From the NCBI RefSeq assembly GCF_002099425.1, contig NW_018344125.1, forward strand, positions 5,203,001 through 5,267,000: a stretch of DNA of 64,000 nt, read 5' to 3'. The notes beneath the pieces were generated by a model. The model did not search any database, had not been told where the DNA came from, and saw only the letters and a program-made list of their open reading frames with translations. This DNA comes from Phascolarctos cinereus. Lineage: Eukaryota > Chordata > Mammalia > Diprotodontia > Phascolarctidae. The position numbers were made by a program, and so were the translations under genes. Positions 21,568 through 32,924 of this stretch are shown in pieces; position 1 is the first letter of the stretch, and every line of letters begins with the position of its first letter.

Positions 21568-24195
21568 GGCTGTTATCTTTTTTTTTAAAAATGTATTTAT
21601 ATTTTTCAATTTTATTATTTATTTATTTTAGCATTCTTTTAAAAAATAGTTTTGAGTTCCAAATTCCTTTCCTCCCCCTCGTCCCTCCTCCATCCACTGA
21701 GAAGGCAAAAAATGTGATATCAATTATGCATGTGAAATCACACAAGACATATTTCCATATAAGCCATATTGCCCCCAAAAAAAGCAAAAAAAGGAAAAAA
21801 CTATGCTTCAATCTGCACTCAGACTCCATCAATTCTTTCTCTGGAAATGGATACCATTTTCATCATATGTCCTTTAGAATTGTCTCTGATCATTGTGTTG
21901 ATCAGAATAGCTAAGTCTATTATAGTTGATCTTCATACAATATTGCTGTTACTGTGTACAATATTCTCCTGGTTCTGCTCAATTAACTTTGTTTTAGATA
22001 TTTTATTTTTGGCTAGGCAATCAGGGTTAAGTGACTTGCTCAGGGTCACACAGCTAGTAAGTATCATGTGTTTGGTCAAATAGCTTTGCAAGAGTTCATA
22101 TAAGTCTTCTCGTGCTTTTCTGAAATCATTCTGCTCATAATTTCTTATAGCACAACAGTATTTCATCACAATCATATACCACAACGTGTTCAGCCATTCC
22201 CCAATGGATGGGCATCTCCTCAATTTCCAATTCCTTGCCACCACAAAAAGAACTGTTACAAATATTTTTGTATATAGAGGTCCTTTTTCTTTTTCTTTGA
22301 TCTCTTTGGGATACAGACCTAGTAATGGTACTGCTGGGTCCAAGGATATTCATAGTTTTATAGCTCCACAGAATGGTTGGATCTGTCTACAAACTTCATC
22401 AACATTAGTGTTCCAATTTTTCCACATCCCCTTCAACATTTGTAATTTTCCTTTTCTTTCATATTAGCCAATTTGATAGGTATGAGCTGGTACCTCAGAG
22501 TTGTTTTAATTTGCATTTCTCTAATTAACAGTGATTTAGAGCATTTTTTCATATAACTATTGATAGCTTTGATTTCTTCTTCTGAAAACTGCCTGTTCAT
22601 GTCCTTTGACCATTTATCAATTGGGGAATGACTTATATTCTTATAGATTTGACTCTATATATTTGAGAAATGAGGCTTTGATCAGAGAAACTTGCTATGT
22701 TTTTTCCCCAATGTCCTGTTTTCCTTCTAATCTTGGCTGCAATGATTTCGTTTGGACAAAACCTTTTCAATTTAATGTAATCAGAATGAGCTATTTTACT
22801 TCCCATGATTTTCTTTATCTTTTGTTTGGTCATAAATTCTTCCCTTGTCCATAGATCTGACAGGTAAAATTTTCCATGCTTCCTTAATTTGTTTATGCTA
22901 TCACCTTTTATTTCTAAATCATGTACTCATTTTGATCTTTTCTTGGTAAACGGTAAGAGATATTGGTATATACCTAGTTTCTGCCAAGCCACTTTCCAGT
23001 TTTCCAAGCAATTTTTGTCAGATAATTGAGTTCTTGTCCTAAAAGCTTGGATCTTTAGGTTTATCAATTACTAGATTACTGTGGTCACTTACTACTATGT
23101 ATTGTGTACTTAATCTATTCCACCCATCCATCACTCTATTTCTTAGCCAGTACCAGATTGTTTTCATGATTACTTCTTTGTAATAGTTTGAGAGCTGCTA
23201 CTGCAAGGCTGCCTTCCTTCACTTTTAAAAAAAATTATTCCCTTAATATTTTTTTTGTTCTTCCATATTAATTTTGTTATTATTTTTCGAGCTCTATAAA
23301 ATAATTTTGGTAGTTTGATTGGTATGGCACTGAATAAGTAAATTAATTTAGGTAGAATTGTCATTTTTAGTATATTAGCTCAACCTAAACATAAGCAACT
23401 AATATTTCTCCAATTGTTTACATCTGACTTTATGTGAAAAGTGTTTTGTAATTGTGTTCGTAGAATTCCTGGATTTGTCTTGGCAGGTAGACTCCCAAGT
23501 ATTTTATCTTGTCTACAATTATTTTAAATGGAATTTCTCTTTCTATCTCTTCCTGCTGAACTTTGTTGATAAGATATAGAAATGCTGATGTGATGCTTGT
23601 GGGTTTGTTTTATATCCTTCAACTTTGCTAAAGTTGTTAATTGTTTCAACTAGTTTTTTAGTGGATTCTCTAGGATTCTCTAAGTATACCATCATAGCAT
23701 CTGCAAACTGTGATAATTTTGTTTCCTCATTGCCTAATTCCTTCAATTTCTTTTTCTTCTCTTATTGCTAAAGCTAACATTTCTAGTACAATACTGAATA
23801 ATAGCGGTAATAATGGCCATCCTTGCTTCACCTTTGATCTTATTGGGAAGGCTTCTAGCTTATCCCCATTATAGAAAAGGTTTTATATAGATACTATTTC
23901 TCATTTTAAGGAAAACTCCACTTATTCCTGTGCTTTCCAGTGCTTTTCATAGGAATGAATGTTGCATTTTGTCAAAAGCTTTCTCTGCCTCTATTGAGAT
24001 AAACATATGATTTTTGTTGTTTCTGTCATTGATATGGTCAATTATGCTGATGGTCTTCCTAATATTGAATCAGCCTTGCATTCCTTGTATAAATAGGGCT
24101 ATTTTCTTTAAATCTGTCCTTTGCTTTCTAAATGTTTGGATTATTCTGCTTCAGAAATCTTTAACTCCCTATGGTCTCAGTGTCAGGCTGAAGCC
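21568..24195 (-). mobile_element. LINE-1, antisense, about 2.6 kb, 5'-truncated
   Basis: The 3' end lies at the left. The 3' UTR (about 21600-21930) is followed by antisense ORF2. Minus-strand frames show the ORF2 C-terminus (DPAVPLLGLYPKE, CPSIGEWLN, WYMIVMKYCCAI; about 21933-22343) and the reverse-transcriptase catalytic neighbourhood FADAMMVYLENP (about 23690), where the usual FADDM has A for the second D. Several frameshifts and stops interrupt ORF2, so it is dead. A short antisense SINE remnant sits at 22008-22078. Homology fades near 24195. Confidence 0.9.
22008..22078 (-). mobile_element. truncated CORE-SINE inside LINE-1
   Basis: GGCTAGGCAATCAGGGTTAAG to AAGTATCATGTGTTTGGTC; the 5' half of the SINE is absent. 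Confidence 0.85.
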
Positions 24196-24936
24196 CAGCA
24201 GGTAGCCTTTCCTTGTTTGTTTGTTTGTTTTTTTGAGGAGAGGGGCTTAATACTACTCTGTCTGGGGCCCTCATGATCTATTAGGGGCAGGCACAGGGTT
24301 TCCCAGCCCAAAGGGCTCCCCAGCTTGTGAACCAATTACAGGACTGATGGATATTTCCTTCTAAGGATCATGACCACAGAAAATAACAAATCCCCCTGTG
24401 GGAGTCATGTAACTAAAGTGCTGATCCAGAGTCAAAAGGCGATTCTTGTTTCCAAACCCCTGGCATTGTCTTTCACTCTGGGGGGGGGGCAAGGAGAGGG
24501 GGCAAATTTTCACAAAGCCACAATTTAATGCCTTAAGGATAGGTTTCCCAAACAAAACAAAACAAATGAGAGCAGAAAGAAGGCCAGAAGGAATCTCAGA
24601 CAAGCAGGACAGCTTGAAAAATTACACACCGAGTGATTATCTACTTAAAAAGAAAAACAAGTTGTACATAATTGGAGACTTGCAGTTTCAAGTAGAAGCC
24701 CCTGTCCAACGTCTATGGAAATGTTTGTTAGTTGTTATTTGTTAGATTCAGAATAAAAAAGGAAAGAGAGGAAAAAGTCAATGCCTTGATATGCCTGACT
24801 TTTCAACTGGTTCTCTTGACTGGTCAGTTTTTTCTGTTCCAATCAAAGACAACTAGAGCATTGTTCCCTTGGCTAATTTCTTATTCTGCCCATTTTTTAT
24901 CTCCCTAAGTGTCAAAGAACTATCCTCCTTTCCTCC
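24196..24936. other. unassigned sequence
   Basis: A T/G-rich tract (24213-24233) and a G run (24481-24489) are present. No exon or family is recognised. Confidence 0.35.
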
Positions 24937-24953
24937 AATATACAGATTAGAGG

Positions 24954-25120
24954 GTCAGCTAGGTGGCGCAGTGGATAGAGCACCAGCCCTGAAGTCAGGA
25001 GGACCTGAGTTCAAATCCAACCTCAGACCAAACACTTGACACTTACTAGCTGTGTGACCCTGGGCAAGTCACTTAACCCAAATTGCCTAAAAACAAACAA
25101 ACAAGCAAAAAAACCAACCC
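24954..25120 (+). mobile_element. marsupial CORE-SINE with 17-bp target duplication
   Basis: Full copy. AATATACAGATTAGAGG occurs at 24937-24953 and 25121-25137 without mismatch, a sign of a fairly recent insertion. Confidence 0.93.
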
Positions 25121-25307
25121 AATATACAGATTAGAGGCCCCTACAATCCCATACCAAGCACTGCTATCCCACCAATCTGACATTTTCTTCTCCCCTTTGC
25201 TATTCAGAATATTCTTTGTTCTCCTTCTGACTAGGTCCACACTCAAAAAATACAATTGGTATAGAGACCTCCCTGAGAAGCTCTGTCTACCAATGCAGGT
25301 AGATCCT

Positions 25308-25405
25308 TTTTTGCCCAGGGTCACACAGCCAGTATATTTCAGAGACAGGACTTGAACCTAGGTCTTCCTAAATCCAAGGCCAGCTCTCTGCCTTCTATGT
25401 CGCAG
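25308..25405 (-). mobile_element. SINE fragment, antisense
   Basis: TTGCCCAGGGTCACACAGCC and ACTTGAACCTAGGTCTTCC. Confidence 0.7.
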
Positions 25406-25711
25406 CTATTGCTGCTGTATAGGCTGCTGCTGCTGCTTCTAGTGTTGGAGTTTTCCTGAGCATAGTGTTGTGAAGTAAATTAGCAAGTGTTAAAGAGAGG
25501 GGTTAAATCTAGAGTAGACCCCGATGAGACATTCTTCCTGACAGAATTAGAAGAACTGAAAACACTGAAGAAAGGATAGCTCTGAAGAAAACCACAGGCA
25601 GCCATCCAGAGCATTTTACATTTTCAGAAACAAATACTTGTCAATTTCCCTGGTCAGGGGGATCTCGAAAATCTAACCCCTCCTATCCAATGAGTGTTTA
25701 TTATTTATTAA
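25406..25711. other. unassigned sequence
   Basis: A short CTGCTG-type run occurs near 25409-25440. Otherwise nothing is recognised. Confidence 0.35.
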
Positions 25712-25862
25712 TTTATCTTTGGCTATGCAATGGGGTTAAGTGACTTGCCTAGGGTCACACAGCTAGTGTTAAGTGTCTACGGCCAGATTTGAACTCAGGT
25801 CTTCTTGACTCAAGGGCCGGTGCTCTATCCACTGCAACACCTAGCTGCTGCCTCCACGCCCC
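25712..25862 (-). mobile_element. marsupial CORE-SINE, antisense
   Basis: GGCTATGCAATGGGGTTAAG to CACCTAGCTGCTGCC. ATGAGTGTTTA occurs on both sides as a target duplication. Confidence 0.88.
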
Positions 25863-25867
25863 TCCCC

Positions 25868-26500
25868 CCATGAGTGTTTACTGCCTCTTACGTTCCAGGT
25901 GCCACTGGGTGCTGAAGGTGCAAACACAAACCTGACACAGGTCTTGCCTGGAAGAATCTTATAGTCTTCGAGGGGTAATTATCATACCTTCATATCTAAG
26001 TAAATAGTTATCTCTTCTACATTGCAACTTTCCCCATTGAAGTTTCAACATGTAGCCAATTGGCGTAAGAAATTAAATAGGAATTTGGGGGGAGTTTTGC
26101 AGAAGCCCCAGACGACACGTGAAGGCCAGCAGATGACACAGAGCCTATGACCAAACACTTAACCCAAATTGTACAATAAGGCACTGTAAATGCCCCGCAA
26201 AAGAAAAAGGAAAAATTGTCTTCTTCCCTGGTACAAAGGGAGGATCAAATATTTTTACATGGATTTTCCAGATGGGGGGGCACAGTGCCCCTAACCCCTG
26301 CTATGTAGAAGGGAGACAGGCTATCTCAGAATAAATGCGAAGTGATTTGGGAGGGGGAAATATCCACAATTGGGGGAATCATGAAAGGACTCTTGAAGGA
26401 AGAAGTACTCGAGCTCAGCCTTGAAGTGAGCTGGACAGTTCGAAGAGACAGAGGTGAGGAGGAAGGGCATTTCAGGACTGGGGGATGGCTTGTTTAACAC
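25868..26500 (-). mobile_element. LINE-2, antisense, degraded
   Basis: The reversed tail (CCAGGTGCCACTGGGTGCTG) and antisense ORF2 blocks (CTCAGCCTTGAAGTGAGCTG, GGGCATTTCAGGACTGGGG) bracket unassigned sequence. Confidence 0.5.
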
Positions 26501-26564
26501 TGAAAACTGCTGCTGGGCCCAGTGGGCTGGGGAACTCTTTTCTCCAAGAGACACATTTGCCCAC

Positions 26565-26700
26565 AAAGCATTAGATTGTGGGCTCCTTGAGGGCAGGGGC
26601 TGTCTTTTTTTTTTTTTTTAATATCCCCCGAGCTTAGTACAGTACCTGGCACATAATAATAAATGTTTATGGAGTGACTGATTCACAGTCCAACTCAGTT
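26565..26700 (+). mobile_element. LINE-2 3' tail, sense
   Basis: TGTGGGCTCCTTGAGGGCAG, then a T run, then GTACAGTACCTGGCACATAA. Confidence 0.75.
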
Positions 26701-26845
26701 TAGTCCTGGGGGAGTAAGGCCTTTAATTAGAGGGGTTGGGCTCCCTTTTATCACATTATTTGGCTCATTAGCTCCCCTACCTCAGCACTCTAGGGACAAA
26801 TTGTTCATAGGTTTGGTTGTGGCCCATGTCTAGTGTTTCTCCACC

Positions 26846-27095
26846 ACAGGCAGCTAGGTGGTGCAGTGATTAGAGCACTGGGCATGGAGTCAGGAAGGTC
26901 CAAGTTCAAATCCAGGCTCAGACACTTACTAGCTATGTGTTCCTGAGCAAATCACTTAACTTCTGTTTGCCTCAGTTTCCTCAACTTATAAAATGAGGAT
27001 ACTACTAGTACCTACATTGCAGGGTTGTTTTGATGCTCAATCGAGATAATACCTGTAAAGGACTTAGCACAGTGCCTAGCACATAACAGGTCCTT
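26846..27095 (+). mobile_element. SINE (MAR1/MIR-like), full length, sense
   Basis: CAGGCAGCTAGGTGGTGCAG, TCCAAGTTCAAATCCAGGCT, TTCTGTTTGCCTCAGTTTCC and the full MIR-like tail AGCACAGTGCCTAGCACATA. Confidence 0.85.
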
Positions 27096-27209
27096 GATAA
27101 ATGTTTGTTTACATTCTTCCCCAAAAGAGGAAGTATAAAACTATTCGGTCTACAATGTCAGTCGGGTATGGGACATGTATTTATTTCCTACATACAAAAG
27201 AAATTCTAA

Positions 27210-27270
27210 GCTGTGTGACCCTGGGCAAGTCACTTAACCCCAACTGCCTAAAAAAAGAAAAAAGAAAAAG
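27210..27270 (+). mobile_element. 5'-truncated CORE-SINE with target duplication
   Basis: Only the last part (CTGTGTGACCCTGGGCAAGT plus A-tail) is present. AAAAGAAATTCTAA flanks it at 27196-27209 and 27271-27284, so it was truncated at insertion. Confidence 0.85.
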
Positions 27271-27559
27271 AAAAGAAATTCTAAAAGACACTTCCGTTCA
27301 AGCGACTCCTGGTACATGTCTTCTGGCCAAATGGACCACCCCTCCCTCTTTTTGGTTGTTATCTTCTCCAAGATGATCGAAACACAATTGTCAGGGATAT
27401 CCTCCTGGAGGACCAGCTCTGACCAAAAGTACCTCTGGGCCACTGAGTTACAAATGTGTGGTGATGCAGTAGCAAGAGGCAAGGAGAAGAGTTGTGGGCA
27501 TAGCCAGAGGTAGGGAAGTTCTCATTTTTATGAGGAACAGATGAGTAGGCTAATTAGGC

Positions 27560-28890
27560 TTGAGTAAGCTTGTGTGAAGTGGTGTAATAGGAAATCAGCC
27601 TAGACACACAGGCCAGAGTTAGAGGAACTCATATTCTGCCCTGGAGGCAAAGGAACCACTGAGGTTTCTTGAGCAGAATGACATGTTCAGACCTGCACTT
27701 TAGGAACATCACTTTGCCTGGAGCATGCAGGCTGGATTGGAGAGGGGAGAGCGGTGCATGCAGAGACAAGTAATTAAGAAACTATTGCAATTGTTCAGAT
27801 AGGAGCTGATGAAGGTCTCAACTAGGGTGGTGACTGTGCAAGTGCAGAGAATGGGGTGGATGTGAGAAGTGACAATAATCGGTAGAGGTTAAATAAGGCT
27901 GAATGTGGATCAAGGATGACTGTGATGTTGGGGCAGCTAGGTGATGCTACAGTGAATAGAGCACTCAGCTGGAGTCAGGAAGATCTGAGTTCAAATCCAG
28001 CCTATGTGACCTAGCTGTGTGACCCTGGGCAAGTCACTCAACCTCTATTTGCCTCAGTTCCTCATCTGTGAAATGGGAACCCTGGAGAAGGAAATGGCAA
28101 ACCACTTCAGTATATTTGCCAAGAAAACCCCATGGACATAGAGTTGGACAGGGCTGAAGAGCAGCACTTTTAACTGTGATGTTGTGGCCCTGGGTGAATA
28201 GGAGGATGGCTGTACCCTTGACAGAAATAGAGAAATTAGGAAAAGGGATGGGTTTCATGGGTAAAGATAATGAGTCTGGTTTGGGAGATGCTGAGTCTTG
28301 AGATGCATATGGCCCACCAAGGTAGAAATGAGATATGAGATGTGAAGTTGGAGCTCAGGAGAGAGATGAGGGCAGGCTGGCCTTGCAGATGGGGGAATCA
28401 TCTGCCCAGAGGTGATAGTTGGATCCCTGGGAGATCATGAGATCACTGAACTAGAGTAAATATAGGAAAGGGTCCAGGACTAGCCCTGAGCTACATCCAC
28501 GTATAGGGGGTGGAACATGGATCATGATTCTTCCAAGGAAACTGAGAAGAATCAATCAGACAGGTGGGAAAGAGAACCATTAAAGAGTAATGTCTCCAGA
28601 ACTTGGGAAAGAGATAGTATCAAGAAAGAGACAGAAGTCAACAGAGTTAAACACTGTGGAGAATTCAGAAAGGATCAGGACTGAGGAAAGACCAGTGCAT
28701 TTGACAATAGAGCACTGTAACTTTAGAGAGAACATTTTCAGATACATAGTGGAGAAAGAAAACAGATTACAAAAGGTTAAGAAGTGAAGGAGAGGAAGAG
28801 AAGGGAACAAGTTTAGACAGCTTTATCTAAGAAATTTTCAGTGAAAGAAACACACAGGACAATAGATAGTTTGAGCAGATGATAGCCTCC
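27560..28890 (-). mobile_element. LINE-2, antisense, split by a SINE
   Basis: Antisense L2 ORF2 blocks include 'GAGCAGAATGACATGTTCAGACC', ATTGCAATTGTTCAGATAGG, TGGTTTGGGAGATGCTGAGT, GACCAGTGCATTTGACAATA. A SINE separates the two parts (27930-28165). Frames of 65-76 codons here are artefacts of the LINE. Confidence 0.75.
27930..28165 (+). mobile_element. MAR1-type SINE, full length, sense
   Basis: GGGGCAGCTAGGTGATGCTA, then the typical body and the MAR1 3' part AGGAAATGGCAAACCACTTC, TTTGCCAAGAAAACCCCATG. ACTGTGATGTTG occurs on both sides as a target duplication. Confidence 0.88.
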
Positions 28891-28899
28891 AATGAAGGC

Positions 28900-29235
28900 T
28901 TTTTCATTTCATTTTGTTTTTAAAAATGGGTTGGGGTGGGGAGGCTGGCTATGAGCATGTTTATCTACAGAACATCAGGAACCAGGAGATAAGGTATGAA
29001 TGCGCACAAAATACAATTCCTGATGAAGTCTACCCCACTTCCTAAGGCATGCTTTTAAAAATTACATATTGTAACCTTAGTTAGAACAGACTGTTATCTA
29101 ATATTAATACATTAAATACATGTCTGAGGTACTGGATGTCTTGAAATGAAGAAACAATTTGGAATGATTTTTGTCACAGAATACTTCAAATGCTGTGAAA
29201 TAGCTAAACAACAGAGTTTTGTTTTCATTTAACAA
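28900..29235. other. unassigned sequence
   Basis: AT-rich with no recognised feature. Confidence 0.35.
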
Positions 29236-29482
29236 TAGATAACATTTATATAGTATCTACTACGTGTCAAGCACTGTGCTAAGCTTTTTTTTTACAAGTA
29301 TTATGTCATTTGATCTCCGAAAGACCTTAGGAGGTAGGTGCTATTAAGATCCCCATTTTATAGGGGAGGAAACCAAGGCAAGTCAGAGGCTGAGCGATTT
29401 GCCCAGCGTCACACAGCTACGAAGTGTCTGAGGCCATCCTGACTCCAGGCCCTCTACTCTATCCACTGAGGCACCTCGCTGT
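29236..29482 (-). mobile_element. MIR, antisense, near full length
   Basis: AACATTTATATAGTATCTAC, AGCACTGTGCTAAGC, CCCATTTTATAGGGGAGGAA and TTGCCCAGCGTCACACAGCT. It abuts the 5' end of the SRSF3 retrocopy. Confidence 0.8.
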
Positions 29483-29489
29483 TTTATTA

Positions 29490-31600
29490 AAAGCAACACA
29501 AAGAGGCCATTTGGTGGACGTTGGGGGAGTAACGCAACAGGTGCGCGAGGACAGAGCGGGGAGGAGCGGGGGAAAAACCCAGTCGAGCGGTGGGAGTCGG
29601 TTCCCTGCCTGTTAAGCCACAGCGCCCGAGATGCATCGTGACTGTAAGGTTTATGTAGGTAACCTTGGTAACAATGGTAAGAAGATTGAATTGGAGCGGG
29701 CTTTTGGATATTATGGAAGACTCCGAAGTGTGTGGGTTGCAAGAAATCCTCCAGGCTTTGCTTTTGTTCAATTTGAAGATCCCAGAGATGCAGCTGATGC
29801 TGTTAGAGAACTAGATGGAAGAATAGTTTGTGGCTGCCGGATAAAGGTGGAACTGTCGTATGCTGACAGAAGACATCGTGATCGTACTCCACCACTTTCT
29901 TGGAGTCGTCGACCAAGGAATGATTATCAGAGAAGTCCTCCACCCCGACGCAGATCACCACGAAGAAGAAGCTTTTCTCGAAGCTCGAGCAGGTCCCTTT
30001 CAAGAGATGGAAGACAGAGATCACTGTCTCAGGAGAGAAATCGTAAGCTTTCTCGTTCCTTTTCCTGCTCTCATAGTCGTAGTCACTATAGGTCAGACAG
30101 AGGTAAATAGAACATCGGCCTTCAAGAGGCGTGATGTATAAGTGGCCCTTCACTTCACATGAGCATGTACAGAACATTACAAGTTTTATTTGAGCCTTCA
30201 TGAGCTCAGTGCATTTTAAAAAATGTTTTAGCTGTTAAAATTTCTTTATTGTCTTTTAACAGTGACACATGTAAAGATGTGTATCTGCATAGTTTGAAAC
30301 AGATCATATAAAGCATGTAATCCCAAGAATTTGTTACTTAACAGTATTCCCTTAAACAAGATTTTAATTTTTATTGATTGCTATTCAGTTTATTTTGCAT
30401 CAGTTTGCATATTAACCTGTAAAGCCTGCAGTGGCCAAAAAAACATTTGACATTGTGTCTTCTGGGGGGAAAAAAAAGAGACTATGTTGGAGAGAGCCTT
30501 GGTTTTTGTCCACAGCAGAGTTTTTTATATATATATGTATGTATGGCTGCAGTTAAATATAATGCAGTTTTTCGAAGCTCCTCTTAGAACAGGCCAGCAG
30601 GTAAATTGGGAAGTAAAAAGTAGATCAAAATAAGACATTTGTTCAAAACATGTGATGGCAGTTTTAGAAAAGAAAAAAAAATATTTTTTCATTCTAAGTG
30701 GACACATATCTTGAGTGAAAACCTTAAAAGACTTTGAAGAAGTTTAGTTTTTCCACTTAAGGTCATATGTTCTTTTTGTAGTTGATGCCCTGTGAGTAAA
30801 TAACTGGTGATATTCAAAATTAACCATTCACACAGACTTTGAGTTTAAAGGTACATTGTAGAGATGAAACTTTTTGAGTTACTGTGCAAGATTTTTTTCA
30901 TGATGTCATTTGTAACATGTTTTGTGAGACCTTTGGGGTAAGCTTTGGTTACACATTGTTGCTTAACTTGAATACTTGAAAGTTTTCCTTGTAGAACTTA
31001 ATTCAGCCTATGAGTTTGGTATATGCAATCCAGGTATAAACATTCCTATCAGAAGCCATACTTACATTTCTCTTGTTAAAGTGCTTTTGGAGTAATAAAA
31101 TACTAGCTAGCCTGTTTGTGTGATAGCCAGCTGAATCCACTGTTCATCGCAGTTCTTTGTATAAGAGCAATTGATTGCACAAAGCTGCTATTTTATGAGT
31201 TGGACTTGATTATTTTGAGAGTGTTTTCTCGGTGGGGTGGTTTGTTCTACTAGATAATCACGGTTGCCCACTCCTTAAAAAGAGAAGCCACTTCAGGGTT
31301 CATGACACCAAAACTTGCTCAGATGAATAATTCCAGGATATATTGCATTGTAAACCAAATTGAAATGGCCTTAGAGGCTTTCAGCATGAAAACAATTCTC
31401 ACTTTAAATTTAGATTGTTTCCATTCTATAAGCTGAGGTCTTGCATGGGAATTCCAAACTAAGCATTGTGATGTAAAATTGACATTATAGCTCAAATGTA
31501 ACAGTGCAGAACTGAATATACGGAGGTGTGCTTAACCTTCCTAGATACTGGGAGGGATTGTAATTTCAAACTTTTGTGCACTTAGATTAAATCATGATGC
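29490..31600 (+). pseudogene. SRSF3 processed retrocopy (whole element)
   Basis: An intronless copy of an SRSF3 messenger RNA inserted just after a MIR. The 5' leader (about 29490-29630) is CpG-bearing and resembles the SRSF3 5' UTR. The coding frame spans all exon junctions of the parent without introns. A long AT-rich 3' UTR-like region follows to about 31600, where a short A-rich stretch (GACAAAAAAGATACAC) may be the poly(A) remnant. The left junction TTTTATTAAAAGCAACACAAAG resembles an L1 endonuclease site, and the right end has a loosely similar 'GCAACAACGAC...ACACAAG', so a target duplication is possible but not proven. Whether it is transcribed cannot be read from sequence. Confidence 0.8.
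29631..30110 (+). CDS. SRSF3-like open reading frame in a retrocopy
   Basis: A 159-codon frame from [11 protein letters not shown] to SDRGK. SRSF3 (164 residues in mammals) is a nuclear SR splicing factor that binds pyrimidine-rich RNA through one RRM and contacts splicing and export partners through an RS tail. The RRM occupies about residues 4-80 with RNP2 (KVYVGNL) and RNP1 (GFAFVQF) visible. The RS domain covers about 100-159 with the [16 protein letters not shown] block intact. Compared with remembered SRSF3, five residues after MHRD (SCPLD) are lost in frame. Many Arg positions are now Gln, Cys or His, as expected from CpG decay. The frame has no stop or frameshift. No introns and no promoter of its own are evident. 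It is either a young pseudogene or a retrogene under weak constraint; I lean to the former. Confidence 0.75.
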   Translation: MHRDCKVYVGNLGNNGKKIELERAFGYYGRLRSVWVARNPPGFAFVQFEDPRDAADAVRELDGRIVCGCRIKVELSYADRRHRDRTPPLSWSRRPRNDYQRSPPPRRRSPRRRSFSRSSSRSLSRDGRQRSLSQERNRKLSRSFSCSHSRSHYRSDRGK

Positions 31601-31861
31601 AACAACGACAAAAAAGATACACAAGGGGGGAGGGGAAGATACATGATGATTTGCATAGAAAAAGGGGAGAGATAGACCTTACCTAGCTACCCTTGCCCTG
31701 GAACATCCTGAATCCAGGGATAAGCCATTCCCTGGGAAGTATCCTGCACAGATGGGGACATGAGTCAAAAACAGAGAAATCAGCTTGCCCTAGGCATAGG
31801 TAAGCTATGTATGGTGTATGGGAAAAGGAGGCAATTTGCTGTGCATTGTCTAAGCCTAGAA
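31601..31861. other. unassigned sequence
   Basis: No feature recognised between the retrocopy tail and the hAT MITE. Confidence 0.35.
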
Positions 31862-32029
31862 CAGGGGTGGGGAACCTGTGGCCTCGAGGCCACATGTGGC
31901 CATCTAGGTCCTCAAGGGTGGCCCTTTGACTGAATCCAAGCTTCACAGAACAAATCCCCTTAATAAAAGGATTTGTTCCAGAAAACTTGGACTCAGTCAA
32001 AAGGCCACACCCAAGGACCTAGAAGGCCA
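31862..32029. mobile_element. hAT MITE (Charlie-like), palindromic, right end truncated
   Basis: It starts CAGGGGTGGGGAACCTGTGG and is largely self-complementary: GGCCATCTAGGTCCT on the left pairs with AGGACCTAGAAGGCC on the right, and GCCCTTTGACTGAATCCAAG pairs with ACTTGGACTCAGTCAAAAGG. The right terminal inverted repeat is cut off where the L1 segment begins. It resembles marsupial OposCharlie-type MITEs from memory. Confidence 0.75.
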
Positions 32030-32140
32030 CTATTTGTATCATTGTATAAATTATTCTTGTGGTTCTGCTCTTTTCACTCAGCTTCACTTCACAGAGGTCT
32101 TCTCCATTTCCTCTGAAATTGTCCACTTCATCATTACTTA
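32030..32140 (-). mobile_element. LINE-1 3' segment, left of the ERV
   Basis: The block TTCTTGTGGTTCTGCTCTTT, TCACTTCACAGAGGTCTTCTC and CACTTCATCATTACTTA is antisense L1 3' sequence. It is colinear with the piece at 37890-38220 and with the uninterrupted copy at 50330-51190. Confidence 0.8.
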
Positions 32141-32902
32141 TGATGTGGTGCTTGGGTGCTTGTACTTGGACCCCAATTTCTCCCTAGCCTCAGAAACACT
32201 GTCCCTGACAGTTTCTCCCCAGCCCAAGGACCCTGTGCCCAGCAATTACTCATGAGTGGGACCCTTATCTCTCTCCTAGGTGCAGTTCCAAACAGCACCT
32301 GAAGGATTTATTAGTTTAAACTGGCTTTGCACTGGGTCATAAAGACATTCTTACCCACTACTCTACTATCTACATTATCTACATCCTGGGCTCCTCATTA
32401 ACTGTATTCTAGACTTAAGACATATGTATACTCCCTACATCTATCTTGTCAAACAAGACATTGATTGGTGGCAGACTGGACAACTCTCAGTTACCCTGAA
32501 CTCTAGTTGACTTAGTGACGTAGCAGGCCTAAAACCACACCTCCATGTGGCCCCCCTTGTGGGCTTTTCCTAGTGAACTCTGGGTAAAACACCTGCGCAG
32601 TAGGTACAAGAAGTGCATGTTCTTTTAAGAACTGACCACTCCTTAACCACTCCCTAATCCCACCCTGAATCCCCTAGTTAGCATATTTGGCACATGTTTT
32701 ATTGTATTTTATCCTATATAAACTTTAACTGTACCTCTCTAAGGGTGCAGGATCCTTTAAGAATCCTTGCCCGCTGAAAAGTGTAACAATAAACTTTGCC
32801 CCCTTGGCTTAAAGAATGCTTGAGTCTATGAATTCATTCTAGATGACCCATGTACTTCAGTCTTTGAGGGGTCACAACCTCTCAACCTCTCACACCGCAA
32901 CA
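32141..32902 (+). repeat. 5' LTR
   Basis: It opens TGATGTGGTGCTTGGG and closes CACACCGCAACA. A TATA box (CTATATAAACTTT, about 32714) and an AATAAA poly(A) signal (32788-32793) give the U3-R-U5 layout. It is nearly identical to the 3' copy at 37105-37889. Confidence 0.92.
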
Positions 32903-32906
32903 TTTA

Positions 32907-32924
32907 TGGTGCCCAACATGGGGC
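32907..32924 (+). other. retroviral primer-binding site, tRNA-Lys1,2 type
   Basis: TGGTGCCCAACATGGGGC lies 4 bases after the LTR. The tRNA-Lys1,2 PBS is TGGCGCCCAACGTGGGGC; the two differences are both CpG-decay type. Confidence 0.8.

Noticed and set aside
29490-31600. The parental SRSF3 gene
   Set aside because: The reading frame is continuous where the parent has introns, and coding changes are too many for the conserved parent.
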